Positions 7,200 to 16,113 are shown, numbered from the stretch's first letter. The stretch is DNA of 64,000 bases from Bacteroidota bacterium (GCA_022572355.1 JACZWC010000023.1:1-64000); one strand, 5' to 3'. The notes: generated by a model not told the origin, from the letters alone. Translations and numbers: made by a program.

Positions 7200-8906
7200 A
7201 TGAAAAGAGGAATTAAACTCAGTTTATTATCAATATTGATGAACTCATACTGCATGGGACAGGGCGTAAATTGTGAAATTGGATTCAATGACGATTACTC
7301 ACAATATCCTAGCGACATGGCCTGTGTTGATGAATTTACTTATCTGGCTATAAACCAATCGTATGCTAATAGCTTCTTCTTACAACAATCCATTTATAAG
7401 ATTGACACCATTGGGAATATTCTTTGGAGTGCGATAGTCTCTCCGGTGGGTGGTGAAGTTACCTACTTGGATCAAATGATACCGTCTGAAGACGGAGGAG
7501 TTTATATGATAGGAACCGTTTATGCCGCCTGCGATGTGCTGCAAGGCTGCAACGAATATATTCAGAAATATAGCCCTTCAGGAGCGATGGTTTGGACTAA
7601 ATTATTTCCCGATACTATGTGCGCTAACTTCAAACTTTCTGGGATTACGATTAATTCATCTGATCAACTATATGTCAATTATGTTGATAGCAATGGTTCG
7701 CACATTTATACGATTGAAAACGGGGGAGGGACAACAGTAGATACATTATTGGTAGCCGTGCAGAACCTTGAAGGGTTTGCAGATGTTGCGAATTATCAAG
7801 TGGTTGGATACAAACAAGATAATCTTTTTGGGTTTGATAACTCGGGTAATACGATTACAACGCATTCATTTAGTACACCAATTCAGGATATTATATCAGT
7901 GAATGATACACTTTATGTGTTAACACAGGATAGCTTAATCCTTTTAGATTCAAATATGCAAACACTTCTGGGTGCGGATGTAACGGGCTATGTATTATAT
8001 TCTAATTTGAAATTAAATAACGGTGGCATTCAATTTATAAGTGGTGATACTACAGTTCAGCACATATTGACCCTTAATGATCTATTACAATTAATTGATG
8101 TTAAAACCATATCTGTAGAATTATTAACAGATTCGTACAAAGATTTCTCTCTTACTCATTTTTCTTGCGGTATTAAATTTCCAATCACCGAATACACGGT
8201 AATTCGCTATCTCGATTTTTCATTAAAGAGCGCTCAAAATTCTTTTGTAAATACTGGCGATATTGGAATAGCTGAAATTCAGGTGAATGACAATTATGCT
8301 TTATTGGATCCTTTTTTAACCGGTATATATACCACAGATATTGAAATTAGTGTTCTCTTAAAGAATTACGGACAGGATACGGTAAACAATTGTGTTATCA
8401 ATCATAGAATTAGTATGGGAATCTGTAATGATGCTTATTATATGCAGTCGTTCTCCAATTTAAATCTGGCACCGAATGATTCTGTTTGGGTGTATCTTGG
8501 TTGGATTGATTATACGACAAATTTTTACAGTGATACAATACAGAGAAATGTTTGTGTGTACACCAGTTATCCAAACAATCTGACTGATACAAACGTCTCG
8601 AATGATCATTACTGCAAGAATATTATAATAGGATTAGTAGGTCTTGATGAAATGGAACAGAATCCTATAAGCATTTTCCCTAATCCTACCACTGGTTTAC
8701 TTCAAATTGACTTTGGTCAAAATGTACAAAATGTACGAATCAGGTTATTATCTATTGAAGGAAAACTATTAAAAAGTATTAGTCAAAGATACACTTCGGG
8801 CAATTATACTCAGCAGATGGATTTGAGCGGGTATGCCAAAGGAATATACTACGTACAGATTGTGACGGAGGGGAATGTGATTACTAGAAAGGTTGTTTAT
8901 CATTAG
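7200..8906 (+). CDS. T9SS type A cargo protein, function unknown
   Basis: About 568 residues. ATG 7200 gives a good signal peptide (MKRGIKLSLLSILM then MGQG); a TTG at 7188 is the weaker alternative. The body is beta-rich with Trp/Gly-containing repeats (for example GNILWSAIV, GAMVWTKLFP) like those of quinoprotein- or delta-60-type propellers over roughly residues 20-340. A beta-sandwich-like region with NYGQDTVNN follows. The end (ISIFPNPTTGLLQIDF ... YAKGIYYVQIVTEGN) is a T9SS type A sorting domain whose last part matches the domains of the next genes. It is first of six same-strand cargo genes, 68 bp before the next. Confidence 0.75.
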   Translation: MKRGIKLSLLSILMNSYCMGQGVNCEIGFNDDYSQYPSDMACVDEFTYLAINQSYANSFFLQQSIYKIDTIGNILWSAIVSPVGGEVTYLDQMIPSEDGGVYMIGTVYAACDVLQGCNEYIQKYSPSGAMVWTKLFPDTMCANFKLSGITINSSDQLYVNYVDSNGSHIYTIENGGGTTVDTLLVAVQNLEGFADVANYQVVGYKQDNLFGFDNSGNTITTHSFSTPIQDIISVNDTLYVLTQDSLILLDSNMQTLLGADVTGYVLYSNLKLNNGGIQFISGDTTVQHILTLNDLLQLIDVKTISVELLTDSYKDFSLTHFSCGIKFPITEYTVIRYLDFSLKSAQNSFVNTGDIGIAEIQVNDNYALLDPFLTGIYTTDIEISVLLKNYGQDTVNNCVINHRISMGICNDAYYMQSFSNLNLAPNDSVWVYLGWIDYTTNFYSDTIQRNVCVYTSYPNNLTDTNVSNDHYCKNIIIGLVGLDEMEQNPISIFPNPTTGLLQIDFGQNVQNVRIRLLSIEGKLLKSISQRYTSGNYTQQMDLSGYAKGIYYVQIVTEGNVITRKVVYH

Positions 8907-8974
8907 TTAGCGCAAATGCTTAAAGACGACTGAGTTTTGGCACCTATAACAACAGTAATTAAAAACTACAAAAA

Positions 8975-9787
8975 ATGAAAATAATCCTGACATTTCTATT
9001 GCAATGCGCAACTGTAAGCATTGTTTGCTCGCAAAGTGAAACACTTCCCTATTATACAGGTTTTGATACTCCCACTGAAATAGCCGGATGGCAACAATTC
9101 AGAACTGGATTTTTAAGTTCTTATGATTGGGGTATAGGCACTAGCTTATATCATGATTACAATGTTGGTGGAAATGCAACCGATACCGTTGTTGATTGGT
9201 TTGTTTCACCCCCCATAAATTTCAACACTCCAAGTTTGCTGACACTGAAGGTTATAACGTCTGGTTTCAGTACTCCAATTCCAGATAATTGTGAAATATG
9301 GTTCGGTACAGATAATCCCGATCCTTCAATTGGAAATTTTACTTTAATCGCTAACTTATCATATATGCAACCGCAAAATCAATGGCTTGACACAGCGGTG
9401 AATATTCCTTTTGTTTCTGATAGCGGTTATATTGCTTTTAAATACAAAACGATTGGTGCGGCATGGATGACTTATGGAATAGATAGTATCACTGTTAGCT
9501 CTACTGTGGGTATATTCAATCAGGATAACTCCAGTAATGCCGCAGTAAATATTTATCCAAATCCCAACTCAGGCCAGTTTACCTTAGAAATAGATTTGCA
9601 AGAGGAAACCGAGTTAAGCATCAAACTCTATCACTTTACCGGCCAACTGATCCACTCAGAAGTGATTGGTAATGTTACCGGTAACTATGCTCAACAGATG
9701 GATTTAAGCAGATATGCTAAAGGAATATACTATGTGCAGACTGTAAGCGATAGACGTATAATAACCAGAAAAATTATATATCAATGA
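8975..9787 (+). CDS. T9SS type A cargo protein with choice-of-anchor/adhesin-like domain
   Basis: A 270-residue secreted protein. The signal peptide is MKIILTFLLQCATVSIVC, followed by a single domain of about 165 residues starting LPYYTGFDTP. Its content (DWFVSPPINF, FKYKT) resembles the cleaved-adhesin/choice-of-anchor carbohydrate-binding-like sandwiches of Bacteroidota; that link is tentative. The C-terminal about 80 residues (IYPNPNSGQFTLEIDL ... KGIYYVQ) are a type A sorting domain almost identical to those of the following three genes. Its stop codon overlaps the next start by four bases (ATGA). Confidence 0.75.
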   Translation: MKIILTFLLQCATVSIVCSQSETLPYYTGFDTPTEIAGWQQFRTGFLSSYDWGIGTSLYHDYNVGGNATDTVVDWFVSPPINFNTPSLLTLKVITSGFSTPIPDNCEIWFGTDNPDPSIGNFTLIANLSYMQPQNQWLDTAVNIPFVSDSGYIAFKYKTIGAAWMTYGIDSITVSSTVGIFNQDNSSNAAVNIYPNPNSGQFTLEIDLQEETELSIKLYHFTGQLIHSEVIGNVTGNYAQQMDLSRYAKGIYYVQTVSDRRIITRKIIYQ

Positions 9788-10989
9788 AAAAAACATCCTA
9801 CACCAAACTACTTGTTACTTTGATTGTCATAGGCATTCAAACCAATTTATTCGCACAATGGACACAATTAAACTCGGGAACAACGGAAGATTTAAATGGA
9901 GTATTTTTCTTAACCGAAAATATTGGATATGTTGTTGGGAATAATGGTACTGTCTTAAGAACTTATGATCATGGTGATTCTTGGCTTCCTTTAAATGCTG
10001 GTGTTTCAAACGACTTGAATGGCATTTTATTCTCAGATGGTAAAATAGGTTTTATTATTGGTGACAGTGGCCTGTTACTAAGAACATATGACGGAGGAAA
10101 TGATTGGGCCCTTTATACTACTGGAACAACTGATAATTTAAATAACATACAGTTTCCGAAGAATGATTCTACCAATCAACCCAAAGTAACAGGTAATACT
10201 GTACTAGTCATCCCCGATAGTAGTGGGAATTGGTCATCATTACAGATAATCTCAGATTCCACAGACACTATAAGATCATTATGCTTTCTTGATCGTGATA
10301 TTGGATTTGTTGTAGGTAGTAATCAATCCTTGTATAAGACAGAAGATGGGGGAAGCAGTTGGATCTATATGGGTGGTCAGGTAACAGGTGACTTATATGA
10401 TATTGATTTCTCCTCTTTTCAAAATGGTTTCATTGTCGGAACCGATGATCTTTTTTATTCCGTTGATAGTGGGATAAATTGGAATGGCAGTAATATGAAT
10501 TTAAGTCGAACGCTAAAGGCTGTAGATTTTTTAGATAATCTGCATGGGCTGGCAGCAGGAAACGGAATAATTCTGCCAACCAAAGATGGTGGTAATAATT
10601 GGAGCATCGATACAACGACTACAACAGAGAGCTTAAATGACATTTATTATAGTAATAATGGAGCCTTTATTGTGGGAAATAATGGTTTGATATTGAGAAA
10701 TGATAACCTACCTGTTGGAATAAGTGATATAAATAACAAAAAGCATTTACAAATATATCCCAACCCCACGACTGGCCGGTTCACCTTAGAGATAGATTTA
10801 AAGGAGAATACCGAGTTGTCCATCAAACTCTATCACTTTACGGGGCAACTGATCCACTCAGAAGATATTGGTAATGTTACCGGTAACTATACTCAACAGA
10901 TGGATTTGGGTAGATATGCTAAGGGAATATACTACGTACAGATTATTACCGACACAGGTGTAATCACCAAAAAAGTTATTTATCAGTGA
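9784..10989 (+). CDS. T9SS type A cargo with YCF48/BNR-like propeller
   Basis: A 401-residue secreted protein. After the signal peptide (ending NLFAQ) come repeated units such as NIGYVVGNNGTVLRTYDHG and SWLPLNAG, typical of YCF48/Hcf136-like beta-propellers with Asp-box turns. In cargo proteins these usually serve as adhesion or binding scaffolds. The C-terminal sorting domain begins near QIYPNPTTGRFTLEI. It overlaps both neighbours by four bases (ATGA upstream, GTGA downstream), so translational coupling is likely. A paralogue with the same architecture is at 12554-13801. Confidence 0.8.
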   Translation: MKKTSYTKLLVTLIVIGIQTNLFAQWTQLNSGTTEDLNGVFFLTENIGYVVGNNGTVLRTYDHGDSWLPLNAGVSNDLNGILFSDGKIGFIIGDSGLLLRTYDGGNDWALYTTGTTDNLNNIQFPKNDSTNQPKVTGNTVLVIPDSSGNWSSLQIISDSTDTIRSLCFLDRDIGFVVGSNQSLYKTEDGGSSWIYMGGQVTGDLYDIDFSSFQNGFIVGTDDLFYSVDSGINWNGSNMNLSRTLKAVDFLDNLHGLAAGNGIILPTKDGGNNWSIDTTTTTESLNDIYYSNNGAFIVGNNGLILRNDNLPVGISDINNKKHLQIYPNPTTGRFTLEIDLKENTELSIKLYHFTGQLIHSEDIGNVTGNYTQQMDLGRYAKGIYYVQIITDTGVITKKVIYQ

Positions 10990-12557
10990 AAAAAGCAATA
11001 CTCATATTATATTTAATCATCTCCTTTTCAAACAACCAGGCCCAGCCAACCTTTCAAAAAACTTTTGGCTCCCAAAACTATGACGGTGGCGCATCAGTTC
11101 AGCAAACGTCTGATGGAGGATACATCGTTTTGGGGTCCACAGTACCATTCGCCTATCTCCTCAAAACCGACAGTAAAGGAGACACTTTGTGGACAAAAAC
11201 CTATGGTGGAAGCGGTTCGGATTATGGTGCTTCGGTTCAACAAACTGTTGATGGAGGGTATATTATCGTTGGAACGACAAATTTTGGAGCGGGAAGTACC
11301 GATGTTTATTTAATAAAAACAGATGTAAATGGAGATCCACTTTGGACAAAAGCATATGGAGGAACCGGTGTGGAGCAGGGCATGTACGTTCAGGAAACAT
11401 CAGATGGAGGGTATATTATAACCGGCTTTACGATCAGTTTTGGAGCAGGTGGGTCTGATGTTTATTTAATTAAGACTGATTCTATAGGTGACACCCTGTG
11501 GACGAGGACCTTTGGAGGAACAAGTGATGATTATGGCCACTCAGTATATCAAGCTACCGATGGAGGTTATGTGATTGTAGGATATACAAATAGTTTCGGA
11601 GCAGGAGGGAATGATGTATATGTGATCAAAACCAATTCTAGCGGGGACACTTTATGGACGAAAACCTTCGGTGGGATGGGGAGTGATAAGACCGTACCCG
11701 GCTCATCCGGACAAACAACTGATGGAGGGTATATTATAACCGGCTATACGACCAGTTTCGGATGGGGGGCTGGCCATTTCTATTTGATAAGGATCGACTC
11801 TATGGGAGATACTCTATGGACAAGGGCCTATGGCGGACCAGATAGTGATCAAGGCATGTCGGTTCAACAAACCGTGGACGGAGGATATATTGTCACAGGA
11901 ATCACTACCAGTTTTGGAGACGGTCCCCAAAATGTATATTTGGTCAAAACTGATCCTAATGGAGATACTCTGTGGACAAGAGTGTTTGGTGGAGATACAA
12001 CTGAAAGTGGATTATCCGTTCTGCAAACGATCGATGGGGGATATATTATCACAGGAAGCACTACCAGTTTTGGAGCAGGTGGGTTTGATATTTATTTGAT
12101 CAAAACAGATTCTAATGGAAACAGCGGTGGTTGCTATGAATCTTCTACTAATACTGAAGTTGTCAATACTGCAACGATAATCGGTTCTGGTGCTATTGTT
12201 GGTTCTGGTGGTCTGGTTAGCAATCCCACAACTATTGTGGGGAATCCCTTATTTATTGATAGTGTAATATGTACTAGTGTTGGTATAAAGGAGAAAATTG
12301 TGAGCAAAAAAGAAATAATAGTTTACCCCAATCCCAACACCGGCCAGTTTACATTAGAAATAGATTTGCACGCTGAAACCAGGCTAAACATCAAACTCTA
12401 TAACTTCACCGGGCAACTGATCCACTCAGAAGTGATTGCCAATGTCACCGGCAACTATACGCAGCAGATAGATTTAAGTAGGTATGCCAAGGGAATATAC
12501 TATGTGCAAATTATTACCGATAGAGGGGTGATCACCAAAAAAGTTATTTATCAATGA
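10986..12557 (+). CDS. T9SS type A cargo with seven ~51-residue repeats (probable beta-propeller)
   Basis: A 523-residue secreted protein starting at a GTG that overlaps the preceding TGA. The signal peptide runs to NNQAQ. Then come seven tandem repeats of about 50-52 residues, each with a core like DGGYIITGxTxSFGAG, YLIKTD and GDTLWTRxFGG. Seven units fit a seven-bladed propeller; this is inference from repeat count and pattern. A linker rich in Gly/Ser/Thr (about residues 385-435) precedes the sorting domain (VYPNPNTGQFTLEIDL). Its stop overlaps the next start (ATGA). Confidence 0.8.
   Translation: MKKAILILYLIISFSNNQAQPTFQKTFGSQNYDGGASVQQTSDGGYIVLGSTVPFAYLLKTDSKGDTLWTKTYGGSGSDYGASVQQTVDGGYIIVGTTNFGAGSTDVYLIKTDVNGDPLWTKAYGGTGVEQGMYVQETSDGGYIITGFTISFGAGGSDVYLIKTDSIGDTLWTRTFGGTSDDYGHSVYQATDGGYVIVGYTNSFGAGGNDVYVIKTNSSGDTLWTKTFGGMGSDKTVPGSSGQTTDGGYIITGYTTSFGWGAGHFYLIRIDSMGDTLWTRAYGGPDSDQGMSVQQTVDGGYIVTGITTSFGDGPQNVYLVKTDPNGDTLWTRVFGGDTTESGLSVLQTIDGGYIITGSTTSFGAGGFDIYLIKTDSNGNSGGCYESSTNTEVVNTATIIGSGAIVGSGGLVSNPTTIVGNPLFIDSVICTSVGIKEKIVSKKEIIVYPNPNTGQFTLEIDLHAETRLNIKLYNFTGQLIHSEVIANVTGNYTQQIDLSRYAKGIYYVQIITDRGVITKKVIYQ
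11064..12126 (+). repeat. Seven in-frame repeats of about 150 bp inside the 523-aa cargo gene
   Basis: Successive units share nucleotide strings such as GATGGAGG(G/A)TATAT and ACTNTGTGGAC, so the repetition is visible in DNA as well as protein. The first unit is a little shorter and the fourth has a small insertion around KTVPGSS. Confidence 0.75.
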
Positions 12558-13801
12558 AAACAAAGAGGTCGCTGATTATATATTTATTCATCTCTCTGGG
12601 TTGCTCTCTTGAGACCGTTGATGCTCAATCTCAATGGATACCGTTAAACGCTGGCACTAGTTATAATCTAGAAATTATCCTTTTCATAAATGACAGTACT
12701 GGTTTTGTAGCTGGAAATAGTTTTAACGATGGTGTAATATTAAAAACAACGGATGGAGGAATCATCTGGGATTCAACCATTACCAATATTCCCATATATG
12801 GGTTGTCTTTTGTCAATGAGAGTGTGGGTTACACAACGGGTAACTTGGGTGGTAATAATGAACTTCTCAAAACAATTGATAATGGGAGCAACTGGACTCC
12901 ACAAAATCTTTCTTTTGAAATAGGACCTTTACTGTTCACATCTGCAAACATTGGATACATTGCCAATTCAAATTTCAATTGCTATAAAACCATAGATAGC
13001 GGTAATGTCTGGATATCAACAAATAATTGCCATAATAGCGGTGTTGCAGAAGCTATCTATTTTACAAATGACAGCACTGGTTATATTGCCGGATGGTATC
13101 CTGGCTCAATAGCAAAGACAACTGATGCAGGTGCCACATGGACAGTACAGGACCCTACTGGTGGTAATGGTGGTTTTACTGCCATGCATTTCCCCTCACT
13201 GGACACTGGATATGCAGTCAGTTGGGACGCATCAACACAAACACTTTTAATTTATAAAACGATTGATGCTGGAAGCACATGGTTACCTCAATCACCTCCT
13301 GGAGTGAGTACTGATATTTCTTCTATCTACTGTCCTGACAATAATATTTGTTTCGCCGTTGGCGATAGTGGGACAATAATCAAGACTACTGACGGAGGTA
13401 ACACATGGGTTAAACAAGGTTCCGGAACAACTTCAACGCTAAATTCAATTTATTGCACAAGCAATAACATATGCTATGCAGTTGGTGATAGTGGACTCAT
13501 TTTGAAAACTGTCAGCGGTGGAGTAGGGATAAGTAGTATCCCAGAAAAAAAAACTGAGATAACAGTTTACCCCAACCCTAATACAGGCTGGTTTACCTTA
13601 GGAATAGATTTAAAGGAGAGTACTGAGTTGTCCATCAAACTCTATCACTTTACCGGGCAACTGATCCACTCCGAAGTGATTGGTAAAGTTACCGGCGACT
13701 ATACTCAGCAGATGGATTTAAGCGGGAACGCTAAGGGAATATACTATGTGCAAATTATGACTGAGAAAGGTGTGGTTACGAGGAAAGTTGTTTATCAATA
13801 A
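12554..13801 (+). CDS. T9SS type A cargo with YCF48/BNR-like propeller (paralogue)
   Basis: A 415-residue secreted protein, architecture as in the gene at 9784. A signal peptide ending TVDAQ is followed by Asp-box-type repeats (DSTGFVAGNS, TGYIAGWYPGSIAKTTDAG, AVGDSGTIIKTTDGGNTW) forming a predicted propeller, then a type A sorting domain (VYPNPNTGWFTLGIDL ... GIYYVQIM). It starts in a four-base overlap with the previous gene and is last in the coupled set; 130-140 bp of non-coding sequence follow before the protease gene. Confidence 0.8.
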   Translation: MKTKRSLIIYLFISLGCSLETVDAQSQWIPLNAGTSYNLEIILFINDSTGFVAGNSFNDGVILKTTDGGIIWDSTITNIPIYGLSFVNESVGYTTGNLGGNNELLKTIDNGSNWTPQNLSFEIGPLLFTSANIGYIANSNFNCYKTIDSGNVWISTNNCHNSGVAEAIYFTNDSTGYIAGWYPGSIAKTTDAGATWTVQDPTGGNGGFTAMHFPSLDTGYAVSWDASTQTLLIYKTIDAGSTWLPQSPPGVSTDISSIYCPDNNICFAVGDSGTIIKTTDGGNTWVKQGSGTTSTLNSIYCTSNNICYAVGDSGLILKTVSGGVGISSIPEKKTEITVYPNPNTGWFTLGIDLKESTELSIKLYHFTGQLIHSEVIGKVTGDYTQQMDLSGNAKGIYYVQIMTEKGVVTRKVVYQ

Positions 13802-13947
13802 AGAAGGCAACCTTATCCTTGCTACGCCTTTATCGCTATGTTATGCAACATCGTTCAATCTGCTGGATTGTATAATTTAGTAGCCACGTAGATAGGGTAG
13901 TTTAACGTGCATGTACGTTAATCCCTAAGTTGTGCTCAATGCTAAAA

Positions 13948-15153
13948 ATGAAAAAGACAAAAGGATATCTGCTGATTCTCTTCACCGCGTTGGGATTGTT
14001 TGATTCATTCGGACAGTCCGACACAATTCTAGTCTATGATGTACGGACTCAGACAACTGATACTATTTTGCCTATTTCATTTGACACGACTACAATTTTT
14101 AATAGCACATCTTCTGCAATCGGCTCTTTAGGTACTCCAGTAACTTTGAATCTGATACCACCAACAACTAATCTTTTTAGTGGTTCTAATTTCAGCGACA
14201 TTGAAAGAGCAGAACTTTTTTATAGCGTGACTGACTACCCTATTCGGACGGCTATTAAATTATTCGGGTGGGTAAATGACACGATGTACCAAGGGTGTTC
14301 AGCGATAATGATAGGTGGGAATCTTGCATTAACAGGAGCACATTGCATCATGTTGAATCAAAACTGGCAATTTGATAGTATGATAGCGGTTCCCGCCTAT
14401 GATAATGGAATCTATCAACCTACGATTCCTACAAGCATGGTAGATAAATACTATATGTTCAAAACTTGGTATGTTGGGTGGTCGGACGACATTGCCATTA
14501 TACAACTAAGACAACCAATTGGTCAGCAAATCGGGTGGATAGGTATAGCTTTCAGCTCCGACGCAAACTACTTTACGGGGAAGGTATTCCATAAATTGAG
14601 TTATCCTGGTGTTACAAATCCATGGGATAGTACAAAAGTTTATAATGGGGACACTTTATACTACAACTATGGCTTTATTGACAACATATCAGCAAATATT
14701 TTGGGAGTGAACAGCCCAGAGGCTTTAGGAATTCCTGGACAGAGTGGCAGCTCTCTCTTTTACACCGATAATTCAGAGTATTATTCATTCGGAGTATTGT
14801 CTTTAAGTAGTAATTACCAGCACGCGCAAATTACTAGAGACATCTTTTACCAATTTAAGAACATCATGGATAATTATGCTGTTGCAACTCAGGAAATTGC
14901 ACCGAACAGCACTTCGGTATTAATTTATCCAAACCCTACAAATCAACATGCGACCGTTGAATTTGACAACCCCAGACAAGAAAATCATACGCTGACACTT
15001 TATGATATACAAGGACGACTAGTGTACACAGTGAGGGACATTACGACAAATAAGGTTGAAGTGTATAGAAAAAACCTAACAAGTGGTCTATACTTCTTTC
15101 AAATACGGTCAGATAAGGAGCTTCGCGGTACTGGTAAATTAATATTAGAGTGA
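13948..15153 (+). CDS. Secreted trypsin/V8-like serine protease with T9SS sorting domain
   Basis: About 401 residues from ATG 13948 (ATG 13939 is possible). A signal peptide ends at DSFGQ. The protease domain has the catalytic triad in order: LTGAHC (His132), WSDDIAIIQL (Asp180/181) and GQSGSS (Ser266). GxSGS rather than GDSGGP is closer to V8/glutamyl-endopeptidase-like S1B enzymes; specificity is not predictable by eye. The end (VLIYPNPTNQHATVEF ... LTSGLYFFQI) is a type A sorting domain that differs clearly from the near-identical set upstream, so this gene has a separate history. A strong hairpin follows at 15176. Confidence 0.8.
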   Translation: MKKTKGYLLILFTALGLFDSFGQSDTILVYDVRTQTTDTILPISFDTTTIFNSTSSAIGSLGTPVTLNLIPPTTNLFSGSNFSDIERAELFYSVTDYPIRTAIKLFGWVNDTMYQGCSAIMIGGNLALTGAHCIMLNQNWQFDSMIAVPAYDNGIYQPTIPTSMVDKYYMFKTWYVGWSDDIAIIQLRQPIGQQIGWIGIAFSSDANYFTGKVFHKLSYPGVTNPWDSTKVYNGDTLYYNYGFIDNISANILGVNSPEALGIPGQSGSSLFYTDNSEYYSFGVLSLSSNYQHAQITRDIFYQFKNIMDNYAVATQEIAPNSTSVLIYPNPTNQHATVEFDNPRQENHTLTLYDIQGRLVYTVRDITTNKVEVYRKNLTSGLYFFQIRSDKELRGTGKLILE

Positions 15154-15175
15154 AAAGGCACTGAGCAGACATTGG

Positions 15176-15210
15176 CAACGTGATTGAAAGTTTATGGTTC
15201 AATCACGTTG
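15176..15210. terminator. Perfect 13-bp stem-loop after the protease gene
   Basis: CAACGTGATTGAA (15176-15188) and TTCAATCACGTTG (15198-15210) form a perfect stem around a 9-nt loop, 23 bp past the stop codon. No U-tract follows, so it is either a U-poor terminator or mRNA 3'-end structure, or part of an integrated element. Confidence 0.5.
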
Positions 15211-15398
15211 GTGAGCCAACTAGAGCCGACAAAACCGTTTATGAATATCATGATTAAAGAAGCAGGGTTGAGGCTAGCTACCCTGACGTCAAAGCCCTCT
15301 TGTCTATCAATTTTAGACAAATCTGTCTAAAGTCCTCCTCAAACACACGATTCCACCTGAGTAAAAACACTAAACCATTTACCAATCGTGTACCAACA

Positions 15399-15433
15399 CA
15401 AAAAATCCCCCGTAACCTATTGATTACGAGGGA
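15399..15433 (-). terminator. Rho-independent terminator downstream of the displaced tRNA 3' fragment
   Basis: On the minus strand a 10-bp stem with one mismatch (15433-15424 with 15415-15406, 8-nt loop) is followed by a U-rich run (15405-15399). It lies directly 3' of the tRNA fragment at 15449-15495 in that fragment's orientation. It is therefore probably the tRNA gene's original terminator, carried away from the intact copy at 17.8 kb. Confidence 0.6.
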
Positions 15434-15448
15434 GTTAAAAACAAAGTG

Positions 15449-15495
15449 GTGGGCCCACGGGGACTTGAACCCCGGACCGACGGATTATGAGTCCG
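15449..15495 (-). pseudogene. Duplicated 3' part of tRNA(CAU): attachment-site-like direct repeat
   Basis: Forty-seven bases are identical to 17813-17859, running from the discriminator end through the T-arm, variable loop and anticodon loop into the 5' side of the anticodon stem. The two copies are in direct orientation, 2364 bp apart, and diverge sharply at both ends. This is the classic footprint of integration into a tRNA gene. Bases 15154-15744 otherwise hold no gene that I can support. Confidence 0.8.
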
Positions 15496-15562
15496 TGATG
15501 TAAGTCAATGTTTCTGATGGGTGCGTCCAACAAAATGTTCCAAATAACACCCTTTTATGACC

Positions 15563-15587
15563 AAAGTGCACCTAGAAAGTGTACCTA
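15563..15587. repeat. Tandem 12-mer direct repeat near the island end
   Basis: AAAGTGCACCTA (15563-15574) and AAAGTGTACCTA (15576-15587) are separated by one base and lie 68 bp inside the left tRNA-derived repeat. Short direct repeats at this distance resemble arm-type recombinase sites; this is inference. Confidence 0.45.
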
Positions 15588-15744
15588 ATGGGATGCTGGA
15601 AACAGGAGGGGAAGTCGCTTTGATTTCCTAATAAATAATGCGAAGAATTCCTAAAACGAATATAAGCAAAAGACACCAAAAGTAAATGGAATTCGATTGT
15701 TTTTTACCGCTTCCACTTTTTTTGACTATTTATATTCAAACACG

Positions 15745-15981
15745 ATGATATCAAGAAAAAGGATAAGGCTAGAGATTGCGGCAGCAATACAAGACGAGGA
15801 GACTAATCTGAAAAGTTGGGATGACCTTGCGGACTATATGAAGGACTACACTGTTTCTGTTGCATATAGAACTCCTCTAATGGAAGAAATGTCTAACCAA
15901 TTGAGAGATGTCGTCAGCAGTAATTGGCATGCAGAAATCAAGATTAAAATAATTGAGGAAATTCTAGAGGATTACCAATAG
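15745..15981 (+). CDS. Hypothetical 78-aa protein in the tRNA-flanked segment
   Basis: Not recognised. From ATG 15745 the product starts MISRKRIRLEIAAAIQ and is charged and mostly helical-looking, without a signal peptide or membrane segment. It contains SWDDLADYMKDY and a Glu/Lys-rich C-terminal helix (IKIKIIEEILEDYQ). An upstream TTG at 15697 in the same frame would add 16 hydrophobic residues and is less likely. It sits between the left direct repeat and the left palindrome of the ATPase element and could be cargo of the island. Confidence 0.5.
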   Translation: MISRKRIRLEIAAAIQDEETNLKSWDDLADYMKDYTVSVAYRTPLMEEMSNQLRDVVSSNWHAEIKIKIIEEILEDYQ

Positions 15982-16044
15982 GCTTATTCCTTTAATTGTC
16001 TTGAAATTTTCAATTTGGCGCTACTAATCATTAATGCGTAATTA

Positions 16045-16094
16045 TTATTACCAGCCAAATCATCCTTGTAAATGCCGCTTTTGGCTGACAATAA
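16045..16094 (+). repeat. Left palindromic terminal repeat (50 bp)
   Basis: Half-site TTATTACCAGCCAAAT (16045-16060), an 18-bp spacer, and half-site TTTTGGCTGACAATAA (16079-16094). The two half-sites are imperfect inverted copies of each other around an AGCCAAA core. The spacer is unrelated in sequence to that of the right repeat although its length is identical. Confidence 0.75.
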
Positions 16095-16113
16095 ATTATC
16101 TAAGGACTGGGTT

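Noticed and set aside
15300-15503. Plus-strand 67-codon frame ending WWAHGDLNPGPTDYES
   Set aside because: The C-terminal string is the translation of the antisense of the tRNA 3' fragment at 15449-15495, a known false-ORF pattern.
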